The position numbers and the translations under genes are program-made. Of a DNA stretch of 64,000 nucleotides, positions 22,181-33,507 are shown piece by piece; position 1 is the first letter of the stretch, and each line of letters starts with the position of its first letter. The stretch spans positions 189,597,404 through 189,661,403 of the forward strand of contig CM035413.1 of NCBI GenBank assembly GCA_020310875.1. The letters run 5' to 3'. Below the pieces are notes generated by a model. That model had not been told where the DNA came from. It worked only from the letters and a program-made list of their open reading frames with translations, and made no database searches. Source of the DNA: Ceratopteris richardii (Eukaryota; Streptophyta; Polypodiopsida; Polypodiales; Pteridaceae).

Positions 22181-23130
22181 TTAAGATGTCTCACCCCCCT
22201 CACGTTCCCTACGGAACAAGGCAAGCTGTTGTAAAAGTTCTGCATATTCTGCTAAGTCACGACTATATACAAGAAGTGCTGTTGGGTCCACTTCCATATA
22301 TGACTCACGGTCATCTGAAGTGTCATGTTCTCCATATGTTCGTGCCCTTCGATACCTGAGCACACTTCCTTCTGGGACTTGTCAAATGCAACTTTATTTT
22401 TCTCTCTAGAAGCTCTAAGCTTAAATGCAGCTTCTTCTACCAGATTTCTTCCTCTCTCTAGTTGAAGAATCCGCACTGCTAGAAGATCTTCTCTTGACAC
22501 CTTGTCTTCCCAAGGCAAGGAAGTCCACGCTAAAGCATGTGACTTCGTCGGAAAAATAGGTTTTTGACAATACATCAGTTCTGCTGGATTATATCCAGTA
22601 GTTCTAGTGTATGTCATCCTGTCTTCCCAAAGGGCAAAGGGAAGGTAATTTGGCCAATTCTTTATTTTCCCATCACAAGCCTTAGCCAAAGCTTTAATAA
22701 TTGGTCGATGATCACGCTCAATTTTTCCATTAGCTTCGGGATTGTAAGCAGTGGTGAGCGATAATCGAATTCCATATTTTTTAAAGAAGTCTTTGGCTTC
22801 CTGAGCATCAAGCTCACCTTTATCGGCAACTATTTTCTCCACATAACCAAATCTACTAAACACATCTTCTAGTAGAAACTTGCATACATTGCTTGTAGTT
22901 TTCGTCCTTAGAGCTCTTCCTTCAACATGACTTGTTAGATCTTCTCTTGCTAACACAATATACCTCATCTGATGCACCCCTAATGGCATTGTAACTAAAT
23001 CAACAACCCACTTATAGTGAATATTAAGAGGATATGTTGGATGTAATTCATCTCTGTGTCTAACATTGGAGTACATCTGGCAAGGTTTACAAGTGGCTAC
23101 GTAATTTTGGGTATCCACATACATCCCAGG
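22181..23130 (-). pseudogene. GyL integrase
   Basis: In frame with the RNase H piece and separated from it by one TAG at about 23,131. The zinc finger C-terminal half is ATCKPCQ. The core has HYKWVVDLVTMPLG (first Asp), EKIVADKGELDAQEA (second Asp) and AYNPEANGKIERDHRPI (Glu). Then KNWPNYLPFALW, GYNPAELMYCQKPI and an ARI-QLERG helix follow. After KVAFDKSQK the normal C-terminal segment is missing and a short acidic/Leu-rich tail (22,181-22,363) follows in another frame. The wording resembles fungal, especially basidiomycete, Ty3 integrases more than typical plant ones; this is recognition from memory, unverified. Confidence 0.85.
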
Positions 23131-23979
23131 CCACTAGTATCTTTCCCTTATCTTTTCATAAGTTCCTTGAAAGCCTTTATGACCGGCCCATAGTGAGCTA
23201 TGCATTTCACGCATAATCCTTCCTCTCGATTCTTCACAACCTACAACTCGCTGGGGCATCTTACCTATTCCAATCTTTTGCTTCCAGAGTAATCCATCTT
23301 TCAGGAAATAATTGCTTGACTTTCTTCGAATAGTACGAAATTTTTCTTTGCTCCAACTAAGATCAGGACACTTCATACTTAAATATCTCCCGATTTCCTT
23401 CCACTCATTTTCATATTCGTCTTCATTAAATCTTTCTGTTATTCCTATTTGAATCTTGTAAGGTTCTTCTTCTGTCCATCTGTTATCTTTCCCGCTTCCT
23501 AAGCTTCTTTGAACTTCTCTTGAAGACTCAGTACAAGTCCCAAGCCTTTCATTTTGACGCTTAGGCTCTTTTCTATTTAGTCCAGTAGATGCTTCATTTA
23601 GGCTCAAATTATGTACATGTGAAGCATAAAAGTCCAGACCTATCTCTTCATCATTAGAAGTCATCGAATCTTCATTTTCATATATAGCTCGTGATAGCAT
23701 ATCAGCCACCACATTATTCCTTCGAGCTATATGAACAAACTCAGGGTTTAGTGACTTAATGTATGCTATCCATCTTAACATGGCAATGTCTGCAGTGGAA
23801 CAATTCACGATCATTCCCAACAATGGTAAACAATCTGTTTCCACTACCACATTTGCCCCAATCAGATATTCTTTATCATTCTTTAGTGCAGTCACTATTC
23901 CCCAAAGCTCTCGCTTAATTTGAGGGTATTTCCTCATGTACGCATGGTTGAACATTAGTCTTAATTGGTTCAAGTACAT
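23131..23979 (-). pseudogene. GyL RNase H and integrase zinc-binding region
   Basis: The open frame contains RKYPQIKRELWGIVTALK (RNase H with catalytic Glu), VVVETDCLPLLGMI (third Asp), RWIAYIKSLNPEFVHIARRNNVVADMLSR, a charged spacer, and MHSSLWAGHKG (zinc-finger His pair). The domain's N-terminal part and the entire RT are absent: the sequence before RKYPQIKREL comes from the gag C-terminus. Confidence 0.82.
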
Positions 23980-25816
23980 TTTTTAGCTCTTGTACTTGTG
24001 CTTGCACAGTATGAACAGGAGTCTCTTCATCCATTCTTTCAGTCTCTTGCATGTCAGCTATTGGTTGCCGTTTTCTTCTTAAGAGGTCAATTATTACTTC
24101 TAAAAATTCTCTTTTTGCTATCCCCAATAACTCACCGAGTGTAAATTTGATTACACTATCGAGCACTCTTTTCTCGAGAACTTGTTTTAGATTTGTGGCT
24201 TGCTCTATGTGCGATTTTAGCATATATGAGGGATTTCTCACTCTTCCTTGTCCTTTTCTCACAGGTTGCATCTCTTGATCTTGAGGAGGAATATTATCGT
24301 GGGTAGGAACTGGCATCTCAGCAGAAGTAGGAATTTGAACTTGAGTCGGAATTTGATTTGGTTGGATTATTGTCGGTTGTGATGGTGGATCTATTTGAGT
24401 GGGTTGGTTTGTTTGTGTTGGTTGATTTTGGTTTGGTATTTGAGGTTGTTCATGTGAAGCTTCTACTTGACGCCTAGTTCTTCTTTTCTCCTCTTCACCC
24501 TCATTGGTTCTCCTTCGTTTCTCTTCCACTACTGCTTCATGCTCTACCGAAGAGCATAGATATGTAACAACCGAGAGAGTATCTATAGGATCATTCCATC
24601 CACTTACCCCTCGGATTTCATTACTGGTTGTTTTTAAAATTTCATGATGCATCTTTCCGCGATCTAAGGACTTTATCACTTTAGACCACGGTTCTATATC
24701 ATTATTTTTGTCAATTACCTGACATGCATACGTATGCGATGTTGAAGCAACGTTTTCACATGTGCCAGGGAAGAATATTCTCATGCCTCCCCGACCAAAG
24801 TTAATGTTTACCTTTTCTCCAGTCTTAGAGTCATATATCATCTTTTCCTTAACGAATACCAAATTCTTTGCCAATGCTTCTTTGAAGCTCTCACACGAGT
24901 ATCTGTTATGCTCCAAAGAGTCACACCAAATACATCTTTTAATTTCAGGAGCTTTTGGGTTTTTAGGTGCCAGTGCTTGTAAAGATTGAGATTCAATCAT
25001 CTGCTTCATACTTTGAATCATAAGGTCACTAAACTTTTTAAACATATCTTCCATTGTATTAGTGGGCACAACATCCTTTGGTGTTGGTAGGTTTACCTAA
25101 GGGTTCTGTACAGGTTGCTGAACAGCCTGAGCTTGTTCTTCTTGCATATCATCATGCCAGCTCTGCATGAACCTAGACAAAGTTCTTTGCTTTTCTACGT
25201 ATCCTCTAACAGCTTCGTCCACATTACCCCAGTCTTCGGTAAGACCAGACTCAGTTCCTACCTGTTGTAATTGTGGAAAAATTTCTTCTCGGACTTTCGA
25301 ATCTATAGCCCGGAGAAACAGGGATACCTTTTCTTGATCTATAGCCCTCCTATCATAATCAGATAAGTCCGCAAATTGCTGATCAAACTCCCTTTTTATA
25401 TCTAGAATGGATTGATCTTTTGGTTTATGTATCCACTTTAGAAATGTGGATCTAGTCACTTTATCTTCGTCATCCAGTGCAAACATCCTTGTGAGTATCA
25501 TCTTGTATTGTGACCATCTTATTTGCCCTTCTACAACTAGTCGAGGTGCATCCACAACTAGTCGGTCACGCAAATGCAATTCTGAAACGTATACAAAATT
25601 GTCTATTAATTCTTGGTCACTTAATGGTGTTAGACCCGTACCAAGGTATCGTGTCTCCAATTCATATTCCTTACAAAAATGAGTAACATTTTTACCACTG
25701 AAATATCCACTTCTTCTGATTACTCGCTCATGAAATGCCTGGATGGCACTCCGTCTTTTCTCGTCCTGCTGAAAGCGCAGAAGTTGGGTTATAACATCCA
25801 TCGTTGCGTCGCCCAT
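23915..25816 (-). pseudogene. gag: GyL gag polyprotein (one in-frame stop)
   Basis: One frame from ATG at 25,816 to 23,915, broken by a single TAG at 25,094-25,096, most simply a CAG Gln to TAG change. The N-terminal 240 residues are a capsid-like region (FSGKNVTHFCKEYE, SQYKMILTRMFAL, FLKWIHKPKDQSI). The second part has a CCHC box CIWCDSLEHNRYSC near residue 290, a long Pro/Gln/Thr region, and a FTLGELLGIAKREFLEVI segment that in related elements precedes the protease. The capsid could in principle still be made, ending at the TAG. Confidence 0.8.
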
Positions 25817-25879
25817 AAATGATCAAGCACAATGAGCTCACTCAACCGCACCACTCTTTAAACTAGGATCAGGATCTCT

Positions 25880-25914
25880 ACACTCTCCTCCTTTCATGTC
25901 GGGTTCACCAGGTA
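25880..25914 (-). other. GyL probable primer-binding site region
   Basis: On -, the sequence just inside the 5' LTR end (CGCGACA) is TACC followed by TGGTGAACCCGACATG (about 25,895-25,910). A TGG-starting stretch three bases inside an LTR is where a primer-binding site belongs. I could not match it confidently to a plant tRNA 3' end. Confidence 0.4.
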
Positions 25915-27926
25915 TGTCGCGGAGATCATGGGAAGGAGGAAGACGTAGAAGAAGTGTAGAAACTTCTATGCATCGTGCTCAGGTATGGGTTGTAAGAGTT
26001 AGTATAGAATATGAACAAAGCAAATGATACTTATCATTTCAAAGATCCAATCTTAGATGCTCGATATACAATCAAAATGAAAACATTCTTAGTGTTCTCT
26101 TAAGCTGACACACTCTTCCAACAGCTATTACCTTACAGAACTCATCTTTTCATACAACACATACGTTTTTCTCGATTATATATTGTTTCTCTTATTGATT
26201 ACGGCGATGGGGTTACTAAACATTTTCTACTTAGTGAACTAAATCACTTGTCAAATTCATGCATAATAAACTCACTATGATGCGGAACAACGCTTATTTG
26301 GAACGTTTTTGTCATGAGCACAAACAGAAACCAAGAGGAGTTAAACTAAACTTTCAACATTATTAAAGTGACTCCCTATAACCATAAGAGACTTCCCAAA
26401 GATTGAGTCATTAAATAGGAATGGCGCTAACAGTGAATATTGAACCTTTCAATGATCATCAAGGAAAAGAGTTGGCAGGCCATTTTCACAATTAAACCAA
26501 GATCAATGTTTTAGCGCATGCTTTTTATGTTCTCGCAGTTTACATAAGAACATTAAAATTCATCATTCTTAATATCTGTTTTGATATCGGCCTCGAGTCG
26601 GGTTAAGGATATCCGGCGCTGATATTTAAGGCACGAAGTTTGTCATGCTATGTTAAGCGATATATATTAAAGTGATTCGTCCATGATCATCAGGAGCAAG
26701 CACAGATCGATCAGTTTCACCCTGTGGACTATTCTCTCGACTAGCTGAACAAATTAGTTCTACGCAGCATTTGATCTCGAAGTTATTATAATAAAAGAAG
26801 TGCGTACAGTTCAACTGTAACATTAGTTGACCGAATTGCAGTGTGAACGACTTCTTTTAAACTGCCATGCTTCTTAGCTCTGGCAAGCACATCTAGATAG
26901 ACACTTGAATCTCTCTACGTCGTACCACAGTGAGGATTAGTGCAAGGAAAACTTTAATTAAATGGTCCGTTGTTTTTAACCACTTCTCGAGAGGAACATA
27001 ATAGACAACAGACATTTATTCCTGATGTTTCGCATGAGTTCTGTATTTTGTTTGTATGATCTCTCACACATAATCCCACCCGTTGACTCATGTTTGCAAT
27101 AACGTGTAACCAACATCACCCATGTCCCTAAGGTTGCGTATGTCTTTCGTTCACGATGCAATACAATGATGAGATACTAACATAAGTTTCTCTCGGCATC
27201 TTTTACACTCATTCTCTGAGATAAGTTTAGTCCATATTTGTAGTGATTAGCTACACCAGAGTTTATTTCATTTCCTGCTGACGTTGTTTCCTGAATGGTG
27301 AAGTCACTGCAAAGAGAAACAGAACAACTTCTTGAAGAGATGTGAATTAATGAAGCAGATCTATTCCATTGTTCTTTTTCCTGTTAATTCCTCACGGAGT
27401 TCTGTATATCAAATCCATTTCCTCCTCGTGCATTGAGTACCTTTTTTTTCTGAAATCTTCCACGAAATGATTACGAGTGCAGAACAAACATCGCTTTATA
27501 GGTCAAATCAGCAAACGACAGTACCGTAAACAATTAGTTTTCATCAAACTTATATAAAAGATTCAGCATAAGAAAGGAATTCATCAATTTCGTCACATGA
27601 GATTCACTGTAGCAGCAGCTTATAAACTCATAGTCTGCAATTCTCTCTTCAACTCTGAGATTATACAAGCATTTATTTCTTAGTGAAGTGCATGAGCTGA
27701 GGCACTCACCTTGTGAGATCACGTGAAATCCAAACTTCACTGCAACTTTGGCTCATAGCACAGGAATGGGTCACGAGCACTCCTCCTGTCTGCTACAAGC
27801 GATCCTTCATTTTCCTCGAGCTCCAAAATTCCTTGTAGCCCTCAAAGAGCAACCGATAGCAATATGTGCGCTAAAAAAAAAAACCCTCCCTGCAGGTCCA
27901 TCGATTGGTTTCTTCAAAGCGGCCCC
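25915..27926 (-). repeat. GyL 5' LTR (right copy)
   Basis: 2,012 bp, about 98.6% identical by eye to the left copy. Homology stops at GCGGCCC (27,926). It may not be the true LTR start, because CopB resumes only near 29,126. Confidence 0.82.
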
Positions 27927-29125
27927 AGGTTTGCCATGTTTTTCCTCTTGCAGCCTGTCTGCATCTGGCCCTTAAGAGCTTCAAATGATGCTGAATATAG
28001 CACTGTTTGCATTCAACACTGTTGAATCATCTCCAGCTATCTTCAGACTTGCACCTTTAACAACTACGAAATCATATTTCGCTTTTCAAGCTTTATAAGC
28101 CTTCTATTACCCAGAAACAGTTGAGATCACTCTTCCAATACCCATGAATGTCTGCCTCGCTCTGATCTGCGTAAGTGATGATATGCTTCTGTGTTTGGAA
28201 ACAGGTTTCTTAAATCATAGAATTGGCCATGAATCTCCCCACAAAACAGTTACGGAACTCTTCACAGGTTGAACTTATGCGAGGGCTAGTCCTCCCCTCG
28301 TTTCCGTTTTTCTCCAAAAAAAGTAGTCAGAACATTCTTCGAATTCTGCCTTATTCCCCCCTTTTGGAGCCTGTCTCTTCTCGACAAATTAGCCATGGTA
28401 GAAGCTCCGCACCGCCAGACATTCCTCTCCTTCCCGTGTCTTTTCACGTGCTGTGGCCTCCTTCTCCCTACTCGGACACTTCCTTCCATAGTGGTCCACC
28501 AAACCCACGTTGCTTTCCTTTTTACCTCTTTATTTTCTCTTTTATTTTACACAACATCGTTACCTTAAAGTTTTATTCAAAAGGGTTTTGAAACACACAC
28601 ACATATTTTTAGATTCATGTGCACACTAAATTCAATACTCACTTGTAGAGTTTTATACATACAAACTCACACACATTAAAGCGCATGCACAGATGCAAGT
28701 ACATATGTAAAATATGTACATTTTGTCCTACAGAAATGCTTTTATAAGATGTTTACATATATATTGCCAAGGCGTACAAACACAAACACTCCATTACGCA
28801 AATATCTACATGTTTTTCTTATCCGCAGATGCATACACATGGATGTAAGGAAATTGGCAAGAATACTCATGGGCATATACACACACGAATGCTCTCACAA
28901 GTAAAAGAAGCATATAAAGAAAAGCAACCCATGCTTTATACTATCGATCATGATATATTAGAAACAACGATCTCAGGGAGTGATTCATGATAAAAGTTGT
29001 ATATAAAGGATAGAAATCACTCATTTTATTTCTTCTGCACAGTTTCATCCTCGGTGAATGTTTTTCTTCAACTAGTACGTAAGAACTTCGATAGCTGATA
29101 TAAACTGAAATCATGACCACAACGT
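27927..29125. other. 1.2-kb block between GyL repeat and resumption of CopB
   Basis: No gene is recognised. It is not CopB leader: the CopI copy at 36,463-36,540 runs from the same gag end to the CCCATAATGGG leader motif in about 75 bases. It is absent beside the left GyL LTR. It is AT-rich with CACACA and ACATAT runs at 28,590-28,900. Either the GyL LTR is really about 3.2 kb and the left copy is truncated, or a second sequence inserted here. Confidence 0.5.
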
Positions 29126-29606
29126 CTTTCAACACCCTACACAATGTTCCATAATCCTTTTGCAACCAATACATGTGGCATCATATAAGCCCATAATGGG
29201 TAGTTGGTACCATCCAACTTATCCTCAACAGCCAACATACTGAATACATCACTGCTTTCAGCCATGGCTGGTGACTAAAATACCTTGATGCAGAAAATTG
29301 ACTATATCTCAAAACGTTGAACAGAACTGCCCAGACGAGTTCTGCTAAGCCTGTAGCAGACTTCAAGACGCTTATACTAGCGAATAGAAACTCTTATATA
29401 CCTTTGGTACAAAAAGATGAAATAGCCTGCACAAGCGCTGTGATAGTGCGTTCGGAGGCTGAAACGAGCTCAGATCGCAATTTCGGTACCACATAACGAA
29501 GTTGTTTTGATCTCGAAAACACCCTGAGTATGCTCACCTAAATTCGTACGATTGTGAGACTGCAAACGAAGGAGTGTCGATGGCACCCTAGATGAAGCGA
29601 CGACTT
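29126..29606 (-). other. CopB 5' leader
   Basis: Resumes CopB: CACAATG...GCAACCAATA...GCCCATAATGGG matches CopI near 36,490-36,560. The leader runs to the primer site. It includes the CACCCTGAGTATGCTCACC block also present in CopA (near 14,120). Confidence 0.75.
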
Positions 29607-29618
29607 GCTCTGATACCA
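29607..29618 (-). other. CopB primer-binding site (tRNA-iMet)
   Basis: On -, TGGTATCAGAGC, a perfect 12-base match to the complement of the plant initiator-Met tRNA 3' end, two bases inside the LTR. Confidence 0.93.
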
Positions 29619-29620
29619 AT

Positions 29621-29851
29621 TGTTGGAGATAGATGTCTACGGAAGCACGCGAATAGCACAAGGAAGAAGAAGAAGCTTGGAGCACAACATAGAAGACTGA
29701 ATGTATTACTAGAGAATGTACAAAGATAAGTGGCCCATTAGGGCAAATAGGTGTATATACAAGCCGGGGGAAAAAAACCTCCTAAAGAGGGTTAAAAGTG
29801 CCCCGGTGGTCCTAGTGTGTTCACACACATCACTACCTAAATATATCAACA
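29621..29851 (-). repeat. CopB 5' LTR
   Basis: 231 bp, followed by AGACC, the right target duplication. On - it carries a TTGTATATAC TATA-like box (about 29,752-29,762), consistent with the promoter of this element. Confidence 0.92.
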
Positions 29852-31188
29852 AGACCTCTTCTTCCTCTCATAAAACATTTCTTTTTAGGTGTATATGACA
29901 CTATATATTGATGTTCTATCCCACACTCAACCAAAAATACATTAAAATCACAAGACATATACTCCCCTCCCCGTTCCCCCCAATGAAAACAAAGGATGCC
30001 CATTTTACATTCTAACATATTTTTGGCCATGACTAAAAACTATTTAAAACAATAAACACTTTGTTCTTTGTTTTCAATAGATAATCCAATGCACGGCTAG
30101 AAATGTCATCAATGAATGCCACAAAGTATAGGTAATTCCCTAATAAAAGTGTTTGCATAGGACCACATTGAGCAGGATGCAATTTATATACAAATCTAGT
30201 TGAACTATTTTGGAATAGCACAGTGAATTTTACACAAAATGAAACCTTTATAGGCATGTTTAGAGGGTGCCTCAAGTTTTGGTAGAGACTCGAGAGGATA
30301 CCATTTGAGATTTCTAAAGCTAAAGCAAACTACTGAAATTCAAATGACCAAAGCATGCATGCCAAATCTTTGCATGTGAGATAGCATGAGAATCATGAAT
30401 TTATGCACGTTGACTCATTCTAAGATTTTCCATAATCTATGAGGTTGTAAAGCCCATGATATGATTTCTAGAAGCAATAATAACATCAGAATTTGAGAGA
30501 TCATGAGTTGTACATCTCTCATCAATATATTTGGATAAGCAATCCAATCTTGGCTAGTGTAGAAATAGATAAGAGAAATTTATAAAGCCTAGTACATTTA
30601 AGGCATCTCACAATATGAAAGAACTACCACCAATATGTATGAGAATGATATTTCTAACTCCCATGATAGGATAAGATGATTTCTTAACATATATGACAAT
30701 ACTCCTTATAGGAGGAGGCTCAGGTCACATAAAGAAATTGTGGTGCAAGGTGATATGTTTGGTTGCACAATTACCAAAGTAAAAAATGTGTAAGTCCACT
30801 AGAGATATACATAGCTCAAAAGAATATGGTTCATAGTTAGAACGAGTAGTAAACATCTATTCTTCTTTTTCTATAGAAATAGTATAAGTATAATCTATTT
30901 CGAGGAGTAGAACAATGTGAAACATCCATCAATTTAAACCTCTTTCTTCTTTACTTCATTTGTCACCAATTTAGGAACATTGTTTTTGACATGATCATTT
31001 GCCTTACAATACTTCCAAATTTTTCTTTACGTTTTTTGTTTTCTTATCGATTTTTCTTCCTTAATTCATAATCACTATGATGTTGCATTTGGAGGCCAAA
31101 ACAAGCTCAAACTTTGTGCAATTCTACGATTGTGAACAGAGGGTGTCGAAATTCCTGAGAAAAAGTTTCAACCTACTCGGATACCCAA
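29852..31188 (-). pseudogene. CopH right part: integrase, protease, gag and leader remnants
   Basis: On -, from the CopB edge rightward it recovers integrase (YIVSYTPKKKC, WGERGGEY near 29,960; NYLYFVAFIDDISS near 30,110), pre-integrase, protease (YFGNCATKHIT-like near 30,760), a gag knuckle region near 30,990, and a collapsed leader with a degenerate primer site (about 31,176-31,188). Gag is largely deleted between about 31,050 and 31,080. It is full of stops. Confidence 0.75.
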
Positions 31189-31306
31189 TGTTGAAATTTG
31201 AGGTTTGCAAAAGCACACAAAAAACACAAGGAAATAGATGAAACCTCAAGGAAAACGGACTATTAAATGTATTGCCATCCGAATGTACAAAGATAAGTTA
31301 TCAATT

Positions 31307-32511
31307 GTTTATGCGAGGGTCGATATCCTCGTAGTTGATCCACCTGTTGGTGTCATGTTTCCAGAGGTGTTTCCATTTTTTGTCCACGACTCCACTCCGG
31401 ATGCCATGTATCGGAAACCAGATAGAGTCGTTTTGTCTGATTCCGGCCGCCCACTTCCAGTCCTCACTGATTCTTGTGAAGCTTTTGACTTTATTCCAGC
31501 CCTTCCAAAGAGAGCAGACGAGAGTGGAGCCTTTCGGGAAGACAGGAATCGGGGAGAATAGTAGGGTCATGATGTCAAGGTTCTTCCAGTTCGGGAACCC
31601 CGTGAGGGCCAACTCATTTTTGTTTCTGAAGATCAGCTTGGCCCACGAGGCCTCCCTATTGCACCAAGCTTTGATCATCCATTTGGCTGCCAGTTTGTTA
31701 GCCATGCATCCGATGTCCAGGATGCCAATCCCCAGGGCCCATTTGATTTTAGGCACCCCCCTTCTGTTGTGATCACCCGTCCAAAGAAAGTTTCTGCAGA
31801 TGTTATTCAATTTTGCTCATTCGGTCTCCAGCAAGAAAGGAAATAGATGGTAGACGAGAGGAGGAACGTGTTGATAACCATCGCCCGTCCAGCGAGATTG
31901 ATTTGCATGCCTCTCCAGTAATTGAGCTAGCACCCAGTTCCATCGCTACTCCATAGAGACGCCAAACCCCAAGGGGATTCCAAGTAGCCGAAAGATTTGG
32001 CCCTGCGGAATGATTTGACAGCCATGATCAATGAGAAGGCCAGGTTGATGTCCCACAATGGCCCTAAAGGCGGTCTTATTGTGGTTGATTTTGGATCCAG
32101 AGGCCTCACAAAAGGTAGAAGTCTCCAGGCTGGTATTATCATTGTGAACGAACGCGTTCATATCGTCGGCAAAAAGTCTCATGATGATTTGACTGTGATC
32201 GTGAGGAAGCTGGAGGCCTTTGATATTGCCAGCCTCCACATGATGAGCCACAAGTCTGCTCAGCCCCTCAGTGGCGATGGCAAAGAGAAGGGGGGCGAGA
32301 GGGCACCCTTGTCTAATAGATCTTTTAAGATGGATCGCCTTCGAAAGTTTGCCGTTAACATTAATTTGGGTCGTTGCGTTGCCGAGAAGGGTCGCGATCA
32401 TCTTAGTGAATTTCTGACTACATCCGAGGTCCTGGAGCGACTGCAGAATATAGTCCCATTCTAGCCTATCGTAGGCTTTGTCAAAGTCGATCTTGAGGAA
32501 GACCACATCTT
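31307..32511 (-). pseudogene. LINE1 ORF2, inverted RT segment
   Basis: On -: VVFLKIDFDKAYDRLEWD (32,460-32,506), SIRQGCPLAPLLFAIATEGL, the catalytic LFADDMNAF (about 32,160), GSKINHNKTAF, FRLLGIPLG, then after a frame break (31,810-31,946) NFLWTGDHNRRGVPKIKW, LAAKWMIKAWCN and WFPIHG, ending DIDPRI at the left breakpoint. These are the RT palm and thumb of a plant L1-type LINE. Confidence 0.88.
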
Positions 32512-33240
32512 GATCTTGGGATCGTCACAAAACTCGCCTTCTCATGGGACAAGATGCTCCGAACGCGCGTGGTCTCAAATGGCACAATGGGAATAGCCTA
32601 CTCAAAATCCCGAACATCAAAGAAACGACTGACCTCCAGATCAGCCTCAACAAGAAGTGGTGCCTGTCCTGGACGCGGCTTCGGTGGGACATGAAATTCA
32701 TGGGTATCTGGCACCCACTTATAGAGATTAAGAAGTCGGTCCTCTTATGGCAAATTCTTCATCGAGGAATTTGGACTAACCATAAGGCAAGCAAAATTTG
32801 TGGGATCCCTCCGTGGTGCAAACGCTGCCACCGTGCAATCGAAGATGTCCCACACATCTTCCTTACTTGCCCCAACTCCTACAGAATCTGGCAGATGGTT
32901 GGACTGAAAATCAGAGTTCAGAAACAGCTTAGCTGGAAACAAGTCCTTTTGGGTGAAGCGATTGGATGCTCTGCGGCTCTCTGGAACGCGATCAGAGGGG
33001 AAGTCCTGTGGAAAATTTGCCGGGAGCGGTGTGCTCTCAACTTCGGCGACCCCCCCAGGGAGTGGTCGATTGAAAAATCTCTATTCCTCCTTGGCAAAAG
33101 GATTGTCAACAGTAAGAAATCCCCCCCCTTCAGGCACCACCAAGTCCTCCTTTTGATCAACAACAAGCTCAAACCCAAGTGGGTCCCGCATGAGGGCGAC
33201 GAGAGGGTGATCAACCTTCTTTGTACTGCAACCTAGGAAT
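32512..33240 (+). pseudogene. LINE1 ORF2 C-terminus (zf-RVT)
   Basis: The open frame 32,544-33,236 contains FMGIWHPLIEIKKSVLLW, ILHRGIWTNHKASK and CKRC...VPHIFLTCPNSYRIW, the zinc-binding zf-RVT module found at the end of plant LINE ORF2. It follows on from DIDPRI of the inverted part. The protein ends near 33,236, before a 140-bp 3' untranslated tail. Confidence 0.85.
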
Positions 33241-33507
33241 CAACCAAGCTTCCCCTGCTTTGTGGGATTTGGGGGGTCCCGTGGGCACTAGTCCCCTTCT
33301 TTTGTACCTTTGTTTCTTAATTTAATTCAAGTCCGGGAGAGTAGGCTATTGCCGAACTTCCTTTATATTAAAAAAAAAAGATAAGTTATCAATTAGGGTT
33401 TTGGGCATTTATACAAGCTTATGAAAAAAGAAAACTCCCAAGGATAGAAAGACGTGCCCCGATAGTCCTATTGTTTTCATACATATCATTACCAAAATAT
33501 ATCAATA

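Larger units (their letters stand above)
19456..27926 (-). mobile_element. GyL: Ty3-type element with ~2-kb LTRs, protease and RT deleted
   Basis: Direct repeats 19,456-21,467 and 25,915-27,926 flank an internal region holding a gag-like frame, RNase H and integrase on -. The LTR outer edges read TGGGCC...CGCGACA on -. Gag (to about 23,915) joins straight to RNase H (from about 23,960), so protease and RT are missing. The repeats differ at about 28 positions over 2 kb by eye (about 1.4%), so this is a young insertion, in CopB gag after GATGT (19,451-19,455). A matching duplication is not seen at 27,927; CopB sequence resumes only near 29,126. Confidence 0.82.
15031..29851 (-). mobile_element. 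CopB: full-length Ty1/copia element, interrupted by GyL
   Basis: Identical-length 231-bp LTRs lie at 15,031-15,261 and 29,621-29,851. A perfect tRNA-iMet primer site adjoins the right LTR, so the element reads on -. Flanks AGACT (left) and AGACC (right) are a 5-bp target duplication with one mutation, and the flanking CopH sequence rejoins across them. Copia order is present: gag, protease, integrase, RT, RNase H. Without the inserted 19,456-29,125 block its length is about 5.1 kb, normal for the superfamily. LTRs differ at about 16 positions by eye (about 7%). Confidence 0.92.
31307..33378 (+). mobile_element. LINE1: 5'-truncated LINE with internal inversion
   Basis: Flanked by a perfect 16-bp duplication, AGATAAGTTATCAATT (31,291-31,306 and 33,379-33,394). 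The 3' end is a poly(A) on + at 33,370-33,378. The 3' part (about 32,512-33,378) codes on +, while the 5' part (31,307-about 32,511) codes on -. Together they read as one ORF2 from the RT palm to the C-terminus if the 5' part is flipped. This is the structure produced by twin priming. Confidence 0.92.
31189..33507 (-). repeat. CopH 5' LTR, split by LINE1
   Basis: The LTR runs 31,189-31,306 and resumes at 33,379, ending ATATATCAATA at 33,507. The two parts give the same 230-bp layout as the CopB LTRs. LINE1 is inserted within it. Confidence 0.82.

Noticed and set aside
31997-32464. Plus-strand 155-codon frame
   Set aside because: Antisense of the inverted LINE1 RT segment, whose minus translation has the FADD and GCPLAP motifs.
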